A stretch of 64,000 nucleotides of DNA from Pseudomonas putida (GTDB lineage Bacteria > Pseudomonadota > Gammaproteobacteria > Pseudomonadales > Pseudomonadaceae), in NCBI RefSeq assembly GCF_028682475.1, contig NZ_JANHLE010000004.1:1-64000 (forward strand), read 5' to 3'. The notes beneath the pieces were generated by a model, which searched no databases, had not been told where the DNA came from, and was given only the letters and a program-made list of their open reading frames with translations. The position numbers were made by a program, and so were the translations under genes. Below are positions 45,445 to 56,419 of this stretch, piece by piece. Position 1 is the first letter of the stretch, and every line of letters starts with the position of its first letter.

Positions 45445-45795
45445 TTAATTGGTTTTCAGGCCATCGGCCGATACAGCCTTAACGCCTTTGATGTTCTTGG
45501 CGATGGTCACCGCCATGGATTTCTGCGAATCAGTCAAGGCGACATCCGAAGACAGGGAAACCACACCTTTATTGGTCTCGACTTTGATGTCGGTGCCTGG
45601 CACGCCTTTTTCGGTCATCAGGTCAGCTTTGACCTTGGTGGTGATCCAGGTGTCCGAGCCCGCTTCAGCTGCCTGGGTCATTTCACCGGCAGCAAGGGTC
45701 AGTGGAGCCTGGGCAGGCTGTTGGGCGAATGCCGCGTTAGCCAGGGTCAGAGTCAGGGCGGTGGCAGTAGCGGCAGCAATAGCGAACTTCTTCAT
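45445..45795 (-). CDS. periplasmic BON-domain protein (OsmY-like)
   Basis: 116 residues. A Sec signal peptide (MKKFAIAAATATALTLTLANAAFAQ) is followed by a short linker and one BON domain (TKVKADLMTEKGVPGTDIKVETNKGVVSLSSDVALTD, given in parts: TTKVKADL, KGVVSLSSDV, IKGVKAV). OsmY-type proteins have two BON domains; this has one. Such proteins act at the envelope under osmotic or detergent stress. The start is ATG 45795 with AGGAG upstream. It is the first core gene right of the island. Confidence 0.87.
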   Translation of the reverse strand: MKKFAIAAATATALTLTLANAAFAQQPAQAPLTLAAGEMTQAAEAGSDTWITTKVKADLMTEKGVPGTDIKVETNKGVVSLSSDVALTDSQKSMAVTIAKNIKGVKAVSADGLKTN

Positions 45796-46014
45796 ACGAG
45801 ACACTCCTGTTTTTCGAAAAGTCTGCGCCGTAAGTCCTGGCAGCAGGGGTATGACTACCTTTGCAGGGCCTGTGCCAGCTTTCGCAATAAATTATTCCCT
45901 TATAAATCAATGTATTACGAAATCGCACAAAACTCGTGATCGTGCAATTTGCATGGCCTGGGAAAATCCTGCATGCAAGATGCAAGTCCGCAAGACAATT
46001 GCTACCGGCATAAA

Positions 46015-46038
46015 AAAAGGACCCCGAAGGGTCCTTTT
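46015..46038 (-). terminator. intrinsic terminator after pnp
   Basis: AAAAGGACCC / GGGTCCTTTT with loop CGAA; A/T runs on both sides would allow bidirectional use. Confidence 0.9.
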
Positions 46039-46053
46039 CTTTACGCTACGTTC

Positions 46054-48159
46054 TTAGACGCCGGATGCCTTGGCAGCAGCAACGTCCTTGATCGACAGCT
46101 TGATACGGCCGCGGTTGTCGACGTCCAGTACCAGTACTTCGACTTCCTGACCTTCTTTGAGGATGTCGGTCACTTTCTCGACGCGAGCATCGCTCAGCAT
46201 GGAGATGTGAACCAGACCGTCCTTGCCCGGCAGGATGTTGACGAAGGCACCGAAGTCAACGATGCGCTCGACCTTACCGACGTAGATCTTGCCGATCTCG
46301 GCTTCTGCAGTGATGCTCAGAACGCGCTGACGAGCAGCTTCAGCGGCGTCTTTGGTTTCACCGAAGATCTTGATCGAGCCGTCGTCTTCGATATCGATCG
46401 AAGCCTTGGTTTCTTCGCAGATGGCACGGATGGTCGCGCCGCCTTTACCGATAACGTCACGGATCTTGTCAGTGTCGATCTTCATGGCGATCATGGTCGG
46501 AGCATTTTCCGACAGCTCGCTACGCGACTGACCGATGATCTGGTTCATCTGACCGAGGATGTTCAGGCGCGCTTCCAGGGCCTGGCCCAGGGCGATTTCC
46601 ATGATCTCTTCGGTGATGCCGTTGATCTTGATGTCCATCTGCAGCGCGGTAACACCTTTGGCGGTACCGGCTACTTTGAAGTCCATGTCGCCCAAGTGGT
46701 CTTCGTCACCGAGGATGTCGGTCAGGATGGCGAATTTCTCGCCTTCTTTAACCAGACCCATGGCGATACCGGCAACCGGCGCCTTCATCGGTACACCGGC
46801 GTCCATCAGGGCCAGGGAAGCACCGCAGACCGAAGCCATGGAGCTGGAACCGTTGGATTCGGTGATTTCCGATACCACGCGAATGGTGTACGGGAACACG
46901 TCAGCGGCAGGCAGCATGGCCTGGACCGAACGACGGGCCAGACGACCGTGACCGATTTCACGACGACCAGCGCCGCCCATGCGGCCACACTCGCCCACCG
47001 AGAACGGCGGGAAGTTGTAGTGCAGCATGAAGGGGTCTTTCTTCTCGCCTTCGAGGGTGTCCAGCAGCTGGGCGTCACGGGCAGTACCCAGGGTCGCAAC
47101 GACCAGGGCCTGGGTTTCGCCACGGGTGAACAGTGCCGAACCGTGAGTCTTCGGCAGCACGCCGACTTCGATGTTCAGCGGACGTACGGTCTTGGTGTCG
47201 CGGCCGTCGATACGTGGCTTGCCGTTAACGATGTTTTCGCGAACGGTGCGGTATTCGATTTCACCGAAGATTTCTTTGACTTCGGCAGCCGATGGCTGGC
47301 CTTCTTCACCGGAGAACTTGGCAATCGCCTGATCGCGCAGCTCACCCAGGCGAGCGTAACGGTCGGCCTTGACGGTGATGGTGTAAGCCTGGGAAACCGC
47401 TTCGCCCAGTTCAGCGCGAATGGCGCTCAGCAGGGAAGTGTTCTCAGCCTTGGCAGTCCAGTCCCAGGTAGGCTTGGCAGCTTCGGCGGCCAGCTCTTTG
47501 ACAGCCTGGATCACAGCCTGGAATTCGTCGTGGGCGAACAGAACGGCGCCCAGCATCTGGTCTTCGGTCAGCTCTTTGGCTTCCGATTCAACCATCAGGA
47601 CGGCGTCGGAGGTACCGGCAACGACCATGTCCAGGCTCGATGCAGCCAGTTGCTCGTAAGTCGGGTTCAGCAGGTAGCCGGTGCTTTCATGGAAAGCAAC
47701 GCGCGCGGCACCGATCGGGCCTTCGAACGGAATGCCGGAGATGGCCAGGGCAGCCGAGGTACCGATCATCGCAGCGATGTCCGGATCGGTCTTCTTGCTG
47801 GTGGAAACGACGGTGCAGACAACCTGCACTTCGTTCATGAAGCCTTCTGGGAACAGCGGACGGATCGGACGGTCGATCAGACGCGAGGTCAGGGTTTCTT
47901 TCTCGGAAGGACGGCCTTCACGCTTGAAGAAACCACCAGGGATCTTGCCGGCGGCGTAGGTCTTTTCCTGATAGTGAACGGACAGGGGGAAGAAGCCTTT
48001 GCCTGGATCGGCCTGTTTGGCACCGACCACGGTCACCAGTACGGTGACATCGTTGTCGACGGTGACCAATACGGCGCCGGACGCTTGACGAGCAATACGG
48101 CCCGTCTCGAGGGTAACGGTCGATTGACCGAACTGGAATTTCTTGATTACCGGGTTCAC
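46054..48159 (-). CDS. pnp: polyribonucleotide nucleotidyltransferase (PNPase)
   Basis: 701 residues. Phosphorolytic 3'-5' exoribonuclease of the RNA degradosome; works on tails added by PcnB, also in this window. Two RNase PH domains ([12 protein letters not shown] near 80; [13 protein letters not shown] near 375), then a KH domain ([16 protein letters not shown]) and an S1 domain ([26 protein letters not shown]). It lies downstream of rpsO with a structured leader, as in E. coli where PNPase controls its own mRNA. Confidence 0.97.
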   Translation of the reverse strand: MNPVIKKFQFGQSTVTLETGRIARQASGAVLVTVDNDVTVLVTVVGAKQADPGKGFFPLSVHYQEKTYAAGKIPGGFFKREGRPSEKETLTSRLIDRPIRPLFPEGFMNEVQVVCTVVSTSKKTDPDIAAMIGTSAALAISGIPFEGPIGAARVAFHESTGYLLNPTYEQLAASSLDMVVAGTSDAVLMVESEAKELTEDQMLGAVLFAHDEFQAVIQAVKELAAEAAKPTWDWTAKAENTSLLSAIRAELGEAVSQAYTITVKADRYARLGELRDQAIAKFSGEEGQPSAAEVKEIFGEIEYRTVRENIVNGKPRIDGRDTKTVRPLNIEVGVLPKTHGSALFTRGETQALVVATLGTARDAQLLDTLEGEKKDPFMLHYNFPPFSVGECGRMGGAGRREIGHGRLARRSVQAMLPAADVFPYTIRVVSEITESNGSSSMASVCGASLALMDAGVPMKAPVAGIAMGLVKEGEKFAILTDILGDEDHLGDMDFKVAGTAKGVTALQMDIKINGITEEIMEIALGQALEARLNILGQMNQIIGQSRSELSENAPTMIAMKIDTDKIRDVIGKGGATIRAICEETKASIDIEDDGSIKIFGETKDAAEAARQRVLSITAEAEIGKIYVGKVERIVDFGAFVNILPGKDGLVHISMLSDARVEKVTDILKEGQEVEVLVLDVDNRGRIKLSIKDVAAAKASGV

Positions 48160-48256
48160 GGTTTCCTACCTTCTTCAGTGGCTCTGGGGGAACGGGTTCT
48201 TGCGAATTCTTGGGCAGCACAGGGAATCGGCCCTGTCGGCAGTCCAGATAAAACTA

Positions 48257-48318
48257 GAGGTTGGGAGCCTGCCCTGCCCTTGCGGTAAACCGCTCAGGCG
48301 AGGCAGACAGCCAACCTC
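48257..48318 (-). promoter_or_regulatory. long structured element in the pnp leader
   Basis: Outer stem GAGGTTGG (48257-48264) / CCAACCTC (48311-48318), with inner pairing GCCTGCC / GGCAG and a GCGGT / ACCGC hairpin. It resembles the double-stranded RNase III target in E. coli pnp leaders, so autoregulation by RNase III and PNPase is likely by analogy. Confidence 0.5.
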
Positions 48319-48340
48319 ATAGATACGCGCGGCGTGCTCA

Positions 48341-48369
48341 TCGCTCCCGACGCCAGGCATCGGGAGCGA
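48341..48369 (-). terminator. hairpin after rpsO
   Basis: A perfect 10-bp stem TCGCTCCCGA (48341-48350) / TCGGGAGCGA (48360-48369), 41 bases past the rpsO stop. No T-run on the minus strand, so partial termination or a processing site before pnp. Confidence 0.55.
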
Positions 48370-48409
48370 AGAATGCAACACGCCGTGCACACCACTGGCC
48401 AGGCCGCTA

Positions 48410-48679
48410 TTAGCGACGCAGACCCAGGCGACCGATCAGGGCGCTGTAACGAGTGGTGTCTTTGCCCTTCAGGTAGTCCAGCAGCTTACGACGCTGGTTA
48501 ACCATGCGGATCAGACCACGACGGGAGTGGTGGTCTTTACCGTTGGCCTTGAAGTGGCCTTGCAGCTTGTTGATGTTGGCGGTCAGCAGTGCAACTTGCA
48601 CTTCTGGGCTACCGGTGTCACCGGCGGCTTGCTGGTATTCGCCAACGATCTTTGCTTTTTCTTCAACGCTGAGTGCCAT
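48410..48679 (-). CDS. rpsO: 30S ribosomal protein S15
   Basis: 89 residues, the exact family length. Binds 16S rRNA early in 30S assembly. Motifs [17 protein letters not shown] and [24 protein letters not shown] are diagnostic. The start at 48679 (MALSVEEK) is chosen over upstream codons. Lies between truB and pnp as usual. Confidence 0.98.
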   Translation of the reverse strand: MALSVEEKAKIVGEYQQAAGDTGSPEVQVALLTANINKLQGHFKANGKDHHSRRGLIRMVNQRRKLLDYLKGKDTTRYSALIGRLGLRR

Positions 48680-48832
48680 CTGGCTTCTCCAAATCAAGGG
48701 AAACCGAACAAACGGTTTCCAATAGGCCAGGGACAAATCCCTGTATTCATAAAGTGAGGCGTAACCGTGCCTATTAACAGCCATCCTCTTTGCCACCAGT
48801 GCCAGGCCGGGGCCCGACACTGAAGGTTTCGA

Positions 48833-49750
48833 TCATTCTGACCGAATCAGTCGACGCGGCGCGATGCGCCCGTCTTCGCTCACTTCACCTATACCGATGA
48901 AACGACCGTTGTGATCCTGTACCCGGACCATGCCGAACTTCGGCGCGTCGGGGGCTCTGACCGGCTGACCATGCAGCCAGTAGAAAGCACTGTGCTCGGA
49001 GAATTGCAGCAGAGGCCAGTCTTGCAGGCCGCTGTCCGAGGGCATCAGGAAGCGATCGACCGCTTCGTTGCCACCTTCGGCGTGTACTGCCTCGAGCGCT
49101 TCGAGGGTCACCGTCTGCGCCAGCTCAAAGGGCCCGGCGTGGGTACGACGCAGTTCGGCGACATAAGCACCACAGCCAAGCATCTCGCCGATATCTTCGA
49201 CCAGGGTGCGGATGTAGGTGCCTTTGCTGCAGCCGACCGACAGTCGAACACGGGTGCCTTCGCACTCGAGCAACTCCAAGCGGTTAATAGTAACAGAACG
49301 CGCCTCGCGCTCCACTACTTCACCTGCACGGGCAAGCTTGTACAGCGGCTGTCCGTCACGCTTGAGGGCCGAGTACATCGGTGGTATCTGACTGATTTCA
49401 CCACGAAATTGTGGCAGAACGGCTTCAACATCGGCGCGACCAACGGTCACTTCGCGGGTTTTCAGCACTTCACCTTCGGCATCGCCGGTGGTGGTGGTCT
49501 GCCCCAGTTGCATGACCGTCTCGTAACCTTTATCGGAATCGAGCAGGTACTGGGAAAACTTGGTGGCCTCACCGAAGCACAGCGGCAGCACGCCACTGGC
49601 GAGCGGGTCGAGACTGCCGGTGTGACCGGCCTTCTCGGCATTGAGCAGCCAGCGGACCTTCTGCAGGGCAGCGTTGGAGGTAAACCCCAACGGCTTGTCG
49701 AGCAGGATGATGCCACTGACGTTACGGCGAATACGTTTGACCTGGGCCAC
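48833..49750 (-). CDS. truB: tRNA pseudouridine(55) synthase
   Basis: 305 residues. Forms pseudouridine-55 in the T-loop of tRNAs. The N-terminus [15 protein letters not shown], catalytic Asp in [16 protein letters not shown], and [11 protein letters not shown] are typical; a C-terminal PUA-like domain follows. It starts three bases after rbfA ends, so the two are coupled. Confidence 0.97.
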   Translation of the reverse strand: MAQVKRIRRNVSGIILLDKPLGFTSNAALQKVRWLLNAEKAGHTGSLDPLASGVLPLCFGEATKFSQYLLDSDKGYETVMQLGQTTTTGDAEGEVLKTREVTVGRADVEAVLPQFRGEISQIPPMYSALKRDGQPLYKLARAGEVVEREARSVTINRLELLECEGTRVRLSVGCSKGTYIRTLVEDIGEMLGCGAYVAELRRTHAGPFELAQTVTLEALEAVHAEGGNEAVDRFLMPSDSGLQDWPLLQFSEHSAFYWLHGQPVRAPDAPKFGMVRVQDHNGRFIGIGEVSEDGRIAPRRLIRSE

Positions 49751-49753
49751 CGC

Positions 49754-50152
49754 TTACTCCTTGGTGTCCGGGGTATCGGCGGCCTGGTGCTGGCTGTCTT
49801 CGGCAACCGCACGCTCGATCAGCGCCGACAGGTGGGCGCCACGCGTCACGCTCTCGTCGTAGTGGAAATGCAGCTGCGGCACACTGCGCAGTTTCATTTC
49901 CTTGCCCAATTGCATGCGCAGGAAACCTGCAGCGGAATTGAGCACTTTAAGGCTTTGCTTGATGTCTTCAGCGCTGTCCTGGCCCATCACGGTGATGTAC
50001 ACCTTGGCGTGGCCGACATCGCGGCTGACGTCGACGGCAGTGATGGTCACAAGACCCACGCGTGGATCTTTGACTTCGCGACGAATCAGTTGTGCCAGCT
50101 CGCGCTGCATCTGATCGCCAATGCGTTGGGTACGGCTATATTCTTTGGCCAT
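49754..50152 (-). CDS. rbfA: 30S ribosome-binding factor A
   Basis: 132 residues. Helps mature the 16S rRNA 5' end, important at low temperature. KH-like fold with [22 protein letters not shown] and [14 protein letters not shown]. Sits between infB and truB in the conserved nusA operon. Confidence 0.96.
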   Translation of the reverse strand: MAKEYSRTQRIGDQMQRELAQLIRREVKDPRVGLVTITAVDVSRDVGHAKVYITVMGQDSAEDIKQSLKVLNSAAGFLRMQLGKEMKLRSVPQLHFHYDESVTRGAHLSALIERAVAEDSQHQAADTPDTKE

Positions 50153-50178
50153 TTTTGCTACCTGTAACTAAAGCGGCA

Positions 50179-50212
50179 AACGCCCGACCAGGCTTGAGCC
50201 TGACCGGGCGTT
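50179..50212 (-). promoter_or_regulatory. very stable hairpin between infB and rbfA
   Basis: AACGCCCG...AGGC / GCCT...CGGGCGTT, a two-part stem with a TTGA loop and short internal mismatch, followed on the minus strand by TTTGCC. Probably a partial terminator or processing site inside the operon. Confidence 0.55.
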
Positions 50213-50273
50213 GCGTTCAGAGGCGCTGACAACCGCCTTGCGACGGGCATTTCGCGCTTCCCATGCTCGATGC

Positions 50274-52772
50274 TTAGAGCGTACGAGCCACTTGGACTTT
50301 CTCGAAGACTTCGATCTTGTCACCGACTTTGACGTCGTTGTAGCTCTTCACGCCGATACCGCATTCCATGCCGGCACGTACTTCGGACGCATCGTCCTTG
50401 AAGCGACGCAGCGATTCCAGCTCGCCTTCGAAGATCACCACGTCGTCGCGCAGTACGCGGATCGGACGGTTGCGGTAAACCACACCCTCGGTGACCATAC
50501 AGCCAGCGATGGCGCCGAACTTCGGCGAACGGAACACATCACGCACTTCGGCGATACCCAGGATGTTCTCGCGAACATCGCTGCCGAGCATACCGGTCAG
50601 GGCTTTCTTGACGTCTTCAATGATGTCGTAGATCACGTTGTAGTAACGCATATCCAGACCTTCCTGCTCGACGATCTTGCGCGCGCCGGCATCGGCACGC
50701 ACGTTGAAGCCGAACAGTACTGCATTGGAAGCCAGTGCCAGGTTGGCGTCGCTCTCGGTGATACCACCGACACCGCCACCGATCACACGCACCTGTACTT
50801 CGTCGTTGCCCAGGCCACTCAGGGAGCCCTGCAGGGCCTCGAGAGAACCACGTACATCGGACTTGAGAACGATGTTGAGGGTCTTCTTCTCTTCCTGGCC
50901 CATGTTCTCGAAGATGTTTTCGAGCTTGCCGGCATGTGCGCGAGCCAGTTTGACTTCGCGGAACTTGCCTTGACGGAACAGCGCGACTTCACGGGCTTTC
51001 TTCTCGTCAGCCACCACCGACAGCTCGTCACCCGCATCCGGGGTGCCGTCCAGGCCGAGGATCTCGACCGGGATAGCCGGACCGGCTTCCTTAACAGGCT
51101 TGCCGTTTTCGTCGAGCATGGCCCGCACGCGGCCGTAGTTCGAACCGCACAGGACCATATCGCCCTGACGCAGGGTACCGTCCTGAACCAGCACGGTAGC
51201 CACCGGGCCGCGGCCCTTGTCCAGACGCGACTCGACGACAACACCACGACCCGGGGCCGATGGCGTGGCCTTGAGCTCGAGGATCTCGGCTTGCAGCAGA
51301 ACGGCTTCAAGCAGTTCGTCGACACCGGTACCCATCTTCGCCGAAACCTTGACGAACGGCGTGTCTCCACCCCAGTCCTCGGAGGTAACGCCTTCGACGG
51401 ACAGCTCGTTACGGATGCGATCCAGATCAGCGCCCGGCTTGTCGATCTTGTTCACGGCAACAACCAGTGGAACGCCAGCAGCCTTGGCATGCTGAACGGC
51501 TTCACGGGTTTGCGGCATCACACCATCGTCCGCCGCGACCACGAGGATCACGATGTCGGTAGCCTTGGCACCACGGGCACGCATGGCGGTAAACGCGGCG
51601 TGACCAGGGGTGTCGAGGAAGGTGACCATGCCGCGGTCGGTTTCCACGTGGTAGGCACCGATGTGCTGGGTGATACCACCGGCTTCGCCAGCAGCTACCT
51701 TGGCACGACGGATGTAGTCGAGCAGCGAGGTCTTACCGTGGTCAACGTGGCCCATTACGGTCACGACCGGTGCACGGGTCTCGGTCTCACCTTCAAACTT
51801 CAGCGATTCGGCCAGGGAGTCTTCCAGGGCAGTGTCGCTGATCAGGGTGACCTTGTGGCCCAGCTCTTCGGCGACCAGCTGAGCGGTCTCCTGGTCGAGC
51901 ACCTGGTTGATGGTCACCGGAGTGCCCAGCTTGAACATGAACTTGACCACTTCAGCGCCCTTGACGGACATCTGGTTGGCCAGGTCGGAAACGGTGATGG
52001 TCTCGCCGATCTGCACGTCACGGATAACCGGACCGGTCGGGCTCTGGAAACCATGGGCATTGCGCTTCTTCGGCTTGCCCTTGCCACGGCCACCACGACG
52101 GAAGCCATCGCTTTCTTCGTCGGTGGTACGTGGAGCAGCACGCGGAGTTGGCGCCTTTTCCTTTTCCTTGACCTTGACCGAAACGCGCGGCGCTTCGTTA
52201 CGGCGCTCGCCACCACGACGATCGTCGTCACGCGACTTGTCGTTGCGACGTACGTCGTCTTTCTTGCGCTCGGCAACCGGCGCCGGAGCGACGTCGGCAG
52301 TCTCGATCACCGGGGCCGGAGCCGGGGCAACCGGGGCAGCGGCAGCAGGTGCTGCAGCTGGCTGGCGACGGGCGTCTTCCTCGGCACGCTGACGTGCTTC
52401 GGCGTCGGCTTTCTCACGGGCAGCGTTGTCGGCTGCACGGCGCTCTTCCAGCTCGCGTTTCTGCTCGGCCTGGATCTCTTCCGGGCTGCGCTGAACGAAT
52501 ACTTTCTTCTTGCGTACTTCTACGCTGATGCTCTTGCTACCGGCAACACGCAGGGTGCTGGTGGTCTTGCGCTGCAAGGTGATCTTGCGCGGCTCTTCCA
52601 CCTTCGCCTTGTGGCTGCTCTTCAAATGAGCGAGCAGAGCCTGCTTCTCATTGTCGGTCACTACCTGACCGGCGTCGGTGTGCGGCAGACCTGCCTCACG
52701 CATCTGCTGCAGCAGGCGCTCTACCGGTGCAGCGACCTCTTGGGCCAATTCTTTCACCGTGACTTGCGTCAT
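50274..52772 (-). CDS. infB: translation initiation factor IF-2
   Basis: 832 residues. GTPase that brings fMet-tRNA to the 30S subunit. A small N-terminal IF2_N domain, a long charged Ala/Glu/Arg-rich linker (about 90-260), a second IF2_N-like region, the G domain ([29 protein letters not shown]) and two beta-barrel domains. The linker differs from strain to strain in this genus. tRNA-fMet lies upstream in the same gene cluster. Confidence 0.97.
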   Translation of the reverse strand: MTQVTVKELAQEVAAPVERLLQQMREAGLPHTDAGQVVTDNEKQALLAHLKSSHKAKVEEPRKITLQRKTTSTLRVAGSKSISVEVRKKKVFVQRSPEEIQAEQKRELEERRAADNAAREKADAEARQRAEEDARRQPAAAPAAAAPVAPAPAPVIETADVAPAPVAERKKDDVRRNDKSRDDDRRGGERRNEAPRVSVKVKEKEKAPTPRAAPRTTDEESDGFRRGGRGKGKPKKRNAHGFQSPTGPVIRDVQIGETITVSDLANQMSVKGAEVVKFMFKLGTPVTINQVLDQETAQLVAEELGHKVTLISDTALEDSLAESLKFEGETETRAPVVTVMGHVDHGKTSLLDYIRRAKVAAGEAGGITQHIGAYHVETDRGMVTFLDTPGHAAFTAMRARGAKATDIVILVVAADDGVMPQTREAVQHAKAAGVPLVVAVNKIDKPGADLDRIRNELSVEGVTSEDWGGDTPFVKVSAKMGTGVDELLEAVLLQAEILELKATPSAPGRGVVVESRLDKGRGPVATVLVQDGTLRQGDMVLCGSNYGRVRAMLDENGKPVKEAGPAIPVEILGLDGTPDAGDELSVVADEKKAREVALFRQGKFREVKLARAHAGKLENIFENMGQEEKKTLNIVLKSDVRGSLEALQGSLSGLGNDEVQVRVIGGGVGGITESDANLALASNAVLFGFNVRADAGARKIVEQEGLDMRYYNVIYDIIEDVKKALTGMLGSDVRENILGIAEVRDVFRSPKFGAIAGCMVTEGVVYRNRPIRVLRDDVVIFEGELESLRRFKDDASEVRAGMECGIGVKSYNDVKVGDKIEVFEKVQVARTL

Positions 52773-52799
52773 GCACTTCTCTCCTCAGGCCGCGCCTAA

Positions 52800-54281
52800 T
52801 TACTCGAACCAGTGGGCTCGGGCGGCCATGATCAACTTGCCGGCACGCTCTTGGTCGATGCCGTCGATGTCGAGCAGGTCGTCAATCGACTGCTCGGCCA
52901 GGTCTTCGCGGGTAACTACGCCGCGCACCGCCAGTTCCATCGCCAAATCCTTGTCCATACCCTCAAGCGAGAGCAGGTCTTCGGCCGGATGGGCGTCTGC
53001 CAGCTTTTCCTCAGTAGCGATGGCCTTGGTCAACAAACGATCCTTGGCGCGAGCACGAAGCTCATTGACGATGTCTTCGTCAAAGCCGTCGATGTTGAGC
53101 ATTTCTTCCAACGGTACGTAGGCAATCTCTTCCAGGCTGGTGAAGCCTTCATCGACCAGCACCTGTGCCAGTTCTTCGTCGACTTCCAGCTCGTCGATGA
53201 AGTTGCGCAGGATGTCACCGGTTTCAGCTTGCTGCTTGGCCTGGATGTCCGATTCGGTCATCACGTTCAGGGTCCAGCCGGTCAACTGGCTGGCAAGACG
53301 CACGTTCTGGCCACCACGGCCAATTGCCTGGGCCAGGTTGTCGGCACCCACGGCGATGTCCATGGCGTGGGCATCTTCATCGACGATGATCGCCGCGACT
53401 TCAGCCGGCGACATTGCGTTGATGACGAACTGTGCAGGGTTGTCGTCCCACAGGACGATATCCACACGTTCGCCGCCCAGTTCACCGGACACCGCCTGGA
53501 CACGCGAACCGCGCATGCCGATACAGGCACCTTGCGGGTCAATGCGCTTGTCCTTGGAGCGTACGGCGATTTTGGCGCGCGAGCCCGGATCACGGGACGC
53601 GGCCATGACTTCGATCAGGCCCTCGGCGATTTCCGGCACTTCGATGCGGAACAGTTCGATCAGCATCTGTGGCGCGGTACGCGACAGGATCAACTGCGGG
53701 CCGCGGTTCTCGGTGCGGATTTCCTTGAGCAGGGCGCGCAGGCGCACACCGACACGGAAAGTCTCGCGAGAGATGATGTCTTCACGGGCCAGCAACGCTT
53801 CGGCGTTGTTGCCCAGGTCAACGATGACGTTGTCACGGGTGACCTTCTTGACGGTACCGGAGATGATCTCGCCCAGACGCTCGCGGTAGGCATCTACCAC
53901 TTGAGCGCGCTCGGCTTCACGGACCTTCTGGACAATGACTTGCTTGGCGGTCTGGGCGGCAATACGGCCGAACTCGATCGACTCGATCTTTTCTTCGATC
54001 ACGTCACCGACTTTGGCTTCAGGATGAGTTTCCTGAATCTTCGCCGGCCACACTTCGATCGCCGGATCGTCCAGATCTTTCTCTTCGACGACAGTCCAGC
54101 GACGGAAGGTTTCGTAGCTACCGGTGTGGCGGTTGATTTCCACACGCAGGTCAACTTCGTCGTCAAAACGTTTTTTGGTTGCAGTGGCCAGAGCCACTTC
54201 CAGCGCTTCAAAAATTACGCCGGCCGGTACGCCCTTTTCGTTGGATACCGACTCAACAACCAGCAGTACTTCTTTGCTCAT
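52800..54281 (-). CDS. nusA: transcription termination/antitermination factor NusA
   Basis: 493 residues. N-terminal RNA polymerase-binding domain, S1 domain ([21 protein letters not shown]), two KH domains ([34 protein letters not shown]), and two C-terminal acidic repeats ([32 protein letters not shown]). The start at 54281 (MSKEVLLV) is the family start. Coupled in the rimP-nusA-infB order. Confidence 0.97.
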   Translation of the reverse strand: MSKEVLLVVESVSNEKGVPAGVIFEALEVALATATKKRFDDEVDLRVEINRHTGSYETFRRWTVVEEKDLDDPAIEVWPAKIQETHPEAKVGDVIEEKIESIEFGRIAAQTAKQVIVQKVREAERAQVVDAYRERLGEIISGTVKKVTRDNVIVDLGNNAEALLAREDIISRETFRVGVRLRALLKEIRTENRGPQLILSRTAPQMLIELFRIEVPEIAEGLIEVMAASRDPGSRAKIAVRSKDKRIDPQGACIGMRGSRVQAVSGELGGERVDIVLWDDNPAQFVINAMSPAEVAAIIVDEDAHAMDIAVGADNLAQAIGRGGQNVRLASQLTGWTLNVMTESDIQAKQQAETGDILRNFIDELEVDEELAQVLVDEGFTSLEEIAYVPLEEMLNIDGFDEDIVNELRARAKDRLLTKAIATEEKLADAHPAEDLLSLEGMDKDLAMELAVRGVVTREDLAEQSIDDLLDIDGIDQERAGKLIMAARAHWFE

Positions 54282-54340
54282 CGTACGCCTCGCCTTTCGC
54301 AAGCCATTGGATCCGCGCGGTCCGCGGGATCCGGCACGTC

Positions 54341-54799
54341 TCAGTCAAAACTGGGAATAATGTTGGCCTTGTCGATCGAATCGATCGGCAACAGGAACTC
54401 TTGGTTGTCTACCTGAACAACCACATCCTGATCCTCCACGCCACGGAGAAGGCCCTGAAAGTTACGACGACCTTCAAAGGGCGTACGCAGCTTGATCTTC
54501 ACTTGTTCGCCGGCATGCGAAGCAAACTGTTCCAAAGTGAACAGCGGGCGATCCATGCCAGGAGAGGACACTTCAAGGGTGTATTCGGAACTGATTGGAT
54601 CTTCGACGTCCAGAATTGCACTGGCCTGGTGACTGACGATTGCGCAGTCATCAACCAGAATGCCTTCCTCTTTATCGATATAGATACGCAGGACCGAATG
54701 TTTGCCTTGAGAGATGAATTCGATCCCCCAGCATTGATAGCCAAGAGCCTCGACCACCGGGGCCAACAAGGCCTGCAACTGTTCTAGCTTGCTCGACAC
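54341..54799 (-). CDS. rimP: ribosome maturation factor RimP
   Basis: 152 residues; needed for 30S maturation. Motifs LALGYQ-type [33 protein letters not shown] are characteristic. The start is a GTG at 54799 preceded by GAGGGGG; the upstream ATG at 54814 lacks such a site. Confidence 0.95.
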   Translation of the reverse strand: MSSKLEQLQALLAPVVEALGYQCWGIEFISQGKHSVLRIYIDKEEGILVDDCAIVSHQASAILDVEDPISSEYTLEVSSPGMDRPLFTLEQFASHAGEQVKIKLRTPFEGRRNFQGLLRGVEDQDVVVQVDNQEFLLPIDSIDKANIIPSFD

Positions 54800-54892
54800 C
54801 TGAACCCCCTCGTGCATGCTATGCAAATAAAAAATGGGCAAAGCGCCCATCCCTGATACGCCGTTGAATACCGGCGTTATGACTGTTCAGCC

Positions 54893-54918
54893 AAGAAAAA
54901 GCCCCTGCAAAAGGGGCT
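54893..54918 (-). terminator. intrinsic terminator after tRNA-fMet
   Basis: AGCCCC (54900-54905) / GGGGCT (54913-54918) followed on the minus strand by TTTTTCTT. It lies between tRNA-fMet and rimP, so rimP expression needs read-through or a promoter of its own. Confidence 0.85.
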
Positions 54919-54928
54919 CCGCTGAAAC

Positions 54929-55005
<77 letters not shown>

Positions 55006-55021
55006 ACAAAGCTGGGGCGAA

Positions 55022-55050
55022 AGTATACGACCGAACCCTGACAGGGTCAA
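55022..55050 (-). promoter_or_regulatory. promoter of tRNA-fMet
   Basis: TTGACC (55045-55050), 17-bp spacer and TATACT (55022-55027) on the minus strand, with a GC-rich discriminator, 16 bases before the tRNA 5' end. Confidence 0.85.
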
Positions 55051-55071
55051 TCTAACCTCCACCTACAAGAA

Positions 55072-55089
55072 AGCCCGCTGTAGCGGGCT
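55072..55089 (-). terminator. intrinsic terminator after tRNA-Leu
   Basis: AGCCCGC / GCGGGCT with a 4-base loop, followed on the minus strand by TTCTTG. Confidence 0.8.
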
Positions 55090-55102
55090 GTCTTGTTTCA
55101 AT

Positions 55103-55188
55103 TGGTACCGAGAAGGGGACTCGAACCCCTACACCCTATGGGCACAACCACCTCAAGGTTGCGTGTCTACCAATTCCACCACCTCGGC
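55103..55188 (-). tRNA. tRNA-Leu (GAG)
   Basis: 86 nt with encoded CCA; a class II tRNA with a long variable arm. It begins GCCGAGGTGG, has anticodon loop CTTGAGG (GAG, reading CUU/CUC) and ends CTCGGTACCA. Located between secG and tRNA-fMet. Confidence 0.96.
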
Positions 55189-55207
55189 AATACTACTTTG
55201 AAACCCG

Positions 55208-55594
55208 TTACTTCTGCTCTTGAGCGGGAGGAACATCGCCAGCGTTAGTGGCTTCGCTCTTCTGCTCCTGGAGCACCGGTACATCATCTGTTGCCGGTTT
55301 TTGCTGCTTCACTTCCAACACCGCTGGATCTGGCAACCCTACCTGAGTCAGCTCATGAGCTTTCTCTTTAGCAAAGTATCCTAACCCAAGAGCAGTTAAG
55401 AAGAAAGAGGCAGCTAGTATAGCAGTAAACTTACTCAGAAAGGTAGCAGAACCTTGGCTTCCGAACACAGTATTTGAAGCACCTGCGCCGAAAGATGCAC
55501 CCGCTTCCGCACCTTTACCCTGTTGCAGCAACACCAGCACTACCAAACCCAGTGCGCCCATCAGATGCAAAACAACGATCACTGTTTCCAGCAT
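55208..55594 (-). CDS. secG: protein-export membrane protein SecG
   Basis: 128 residues. Small subunit of the SecYEG translocon. Two membrane helices ([21 protein letters not shown] and [22 protein letters not shown]) flank the conserved [15 protein letters not shown] loop. The C-terminus is a long hydrophilic Glu/Gln/Lys-rich tail. It lies three bases after tpiA, so is cotranscribed with it. Confidence 0.95.
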   Translation of the reverse strand: MLETVIVVLHLMGALGLVVLVLLQQGKGAEAGASFGAGASNTVFGSQGSATFLSKFTAILAASFFLTALGLGYFAKEKAHELTQVGLPDPAVLEVKQQKPATDDVPVLQEQKSEATNAGDVPPAQEQK

Positions 55595-55597
55595 TTT

Positions 55598-56353
55598 TCA
55601 GTTTCCTGCGGCGCGACAAATTGCACCGAATTCGTCTGCGTTCAGGGAAGCCCCACCAATCAGGCCCCCATCGATATCCGGCATGCCGAACAGTTCAGCC
55701 GCATTGGCCGCCTTCACGCTGCCGCCGTATAGAAGTCGCACCTTCTTCGCGACTTCCGGGTTCTTTGCCGCCAGCTGCTCGCGAATGGCCTTATGCACAT
55801 CCTGAGCCTGCTGTGGCGAGGCTGTCAGCCCTGTACCGATGGCCCATACAGGCTCATAAGCAATCACCGCACTGGCGAAGACATCAACACCGAACGCTTC
55901 GATGACGCTGTCCAGCTGACGCCCGACAATCTCAAGCGTTTTACCTGCTTCGCGCTCTTCGAGGGTTTCCCCTACACAGAGCACCGGCTTCAAACCGCAA
56001 GCCTGTGCCGCAGCGAACTTGCGATTGAGGACTTCGTCGTTCTCGCCAATGATCTGGCGGCGCTCGGAGTGCCCAATCAGTACCAGCTCGCAACCTGCCT
56101 CAGCCAGCTGGCTCGGTGCAACTTCACCGGTCAGCGCGCCTTGTTCAGGCTGTACCGCAGAATTCTGAGCGCCAACGGCGATCGACTTACCCTGCAATCC
56201 ATCAATCACCTGATTGATGTACAGCGAGGAAGGAAACACCGCGACCTCAACACCGCTCGGCAAGGCCTGATTGCTCAAGTCCTTGATCAGCTCAGCGACG
56301 CTGGCGCGGGTACCGTGCATCTTCCAGTTACCAGCTACCATAGGGCGACGCAT
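55598..56353 (-). CDS. tpiA: triose-phosphate isomerase
   Basis: 251 residues. Interconverts dihydroxyacetone phosphate and glyceraldehyde 3-phosphate. Catalytic residues in GNWKMHG (Lys), LIGHSERR (His) and [11 protein letters not shown] (Glu) are intact; [11 protein letters not shown] is the phosphate-binding loop. Confidence 0.97.
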   Translation of the reverse strand: MRRPMVAGNWKMHGTRASVAELIKDLSNQALPSGVEVAVFPSSLYINQVIDGLQGKSIAVGAQNSAVQPEQGALTGEVAPSQLAEAGCELVLIGHSERRQIIGENDEVLNRKFAAAQACGLKPVLCVGETLEEREAGKTLEIVGRQLDSVIEAFGVDVFASAVIAYEPVWAIGTGLTASPQQAQDVHKAIREQLAAKNPEVAKKVRLLYGGSVKAANAAELFGMPDIDGGLIGGASLNADEFGAICRAAGN

Positions 56354-56419
56354 GCTGTACCTCGTCGGTCAAAGTGGGCGCAGATGTTACCCAACCAAAT
56401 CACTGCTGGCAAGCGTATT

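Noticed and set aside
45949..48288. Long open frame antisense to pnp
   Set aside because: Shadow of the pnp coding sequence; no ribosome binding site and no recognisable domain.
50211..52799. Long open frame antisense to infB
   Set aside because: Shadow frame created by the GC-rich, codon-biased infB gene.
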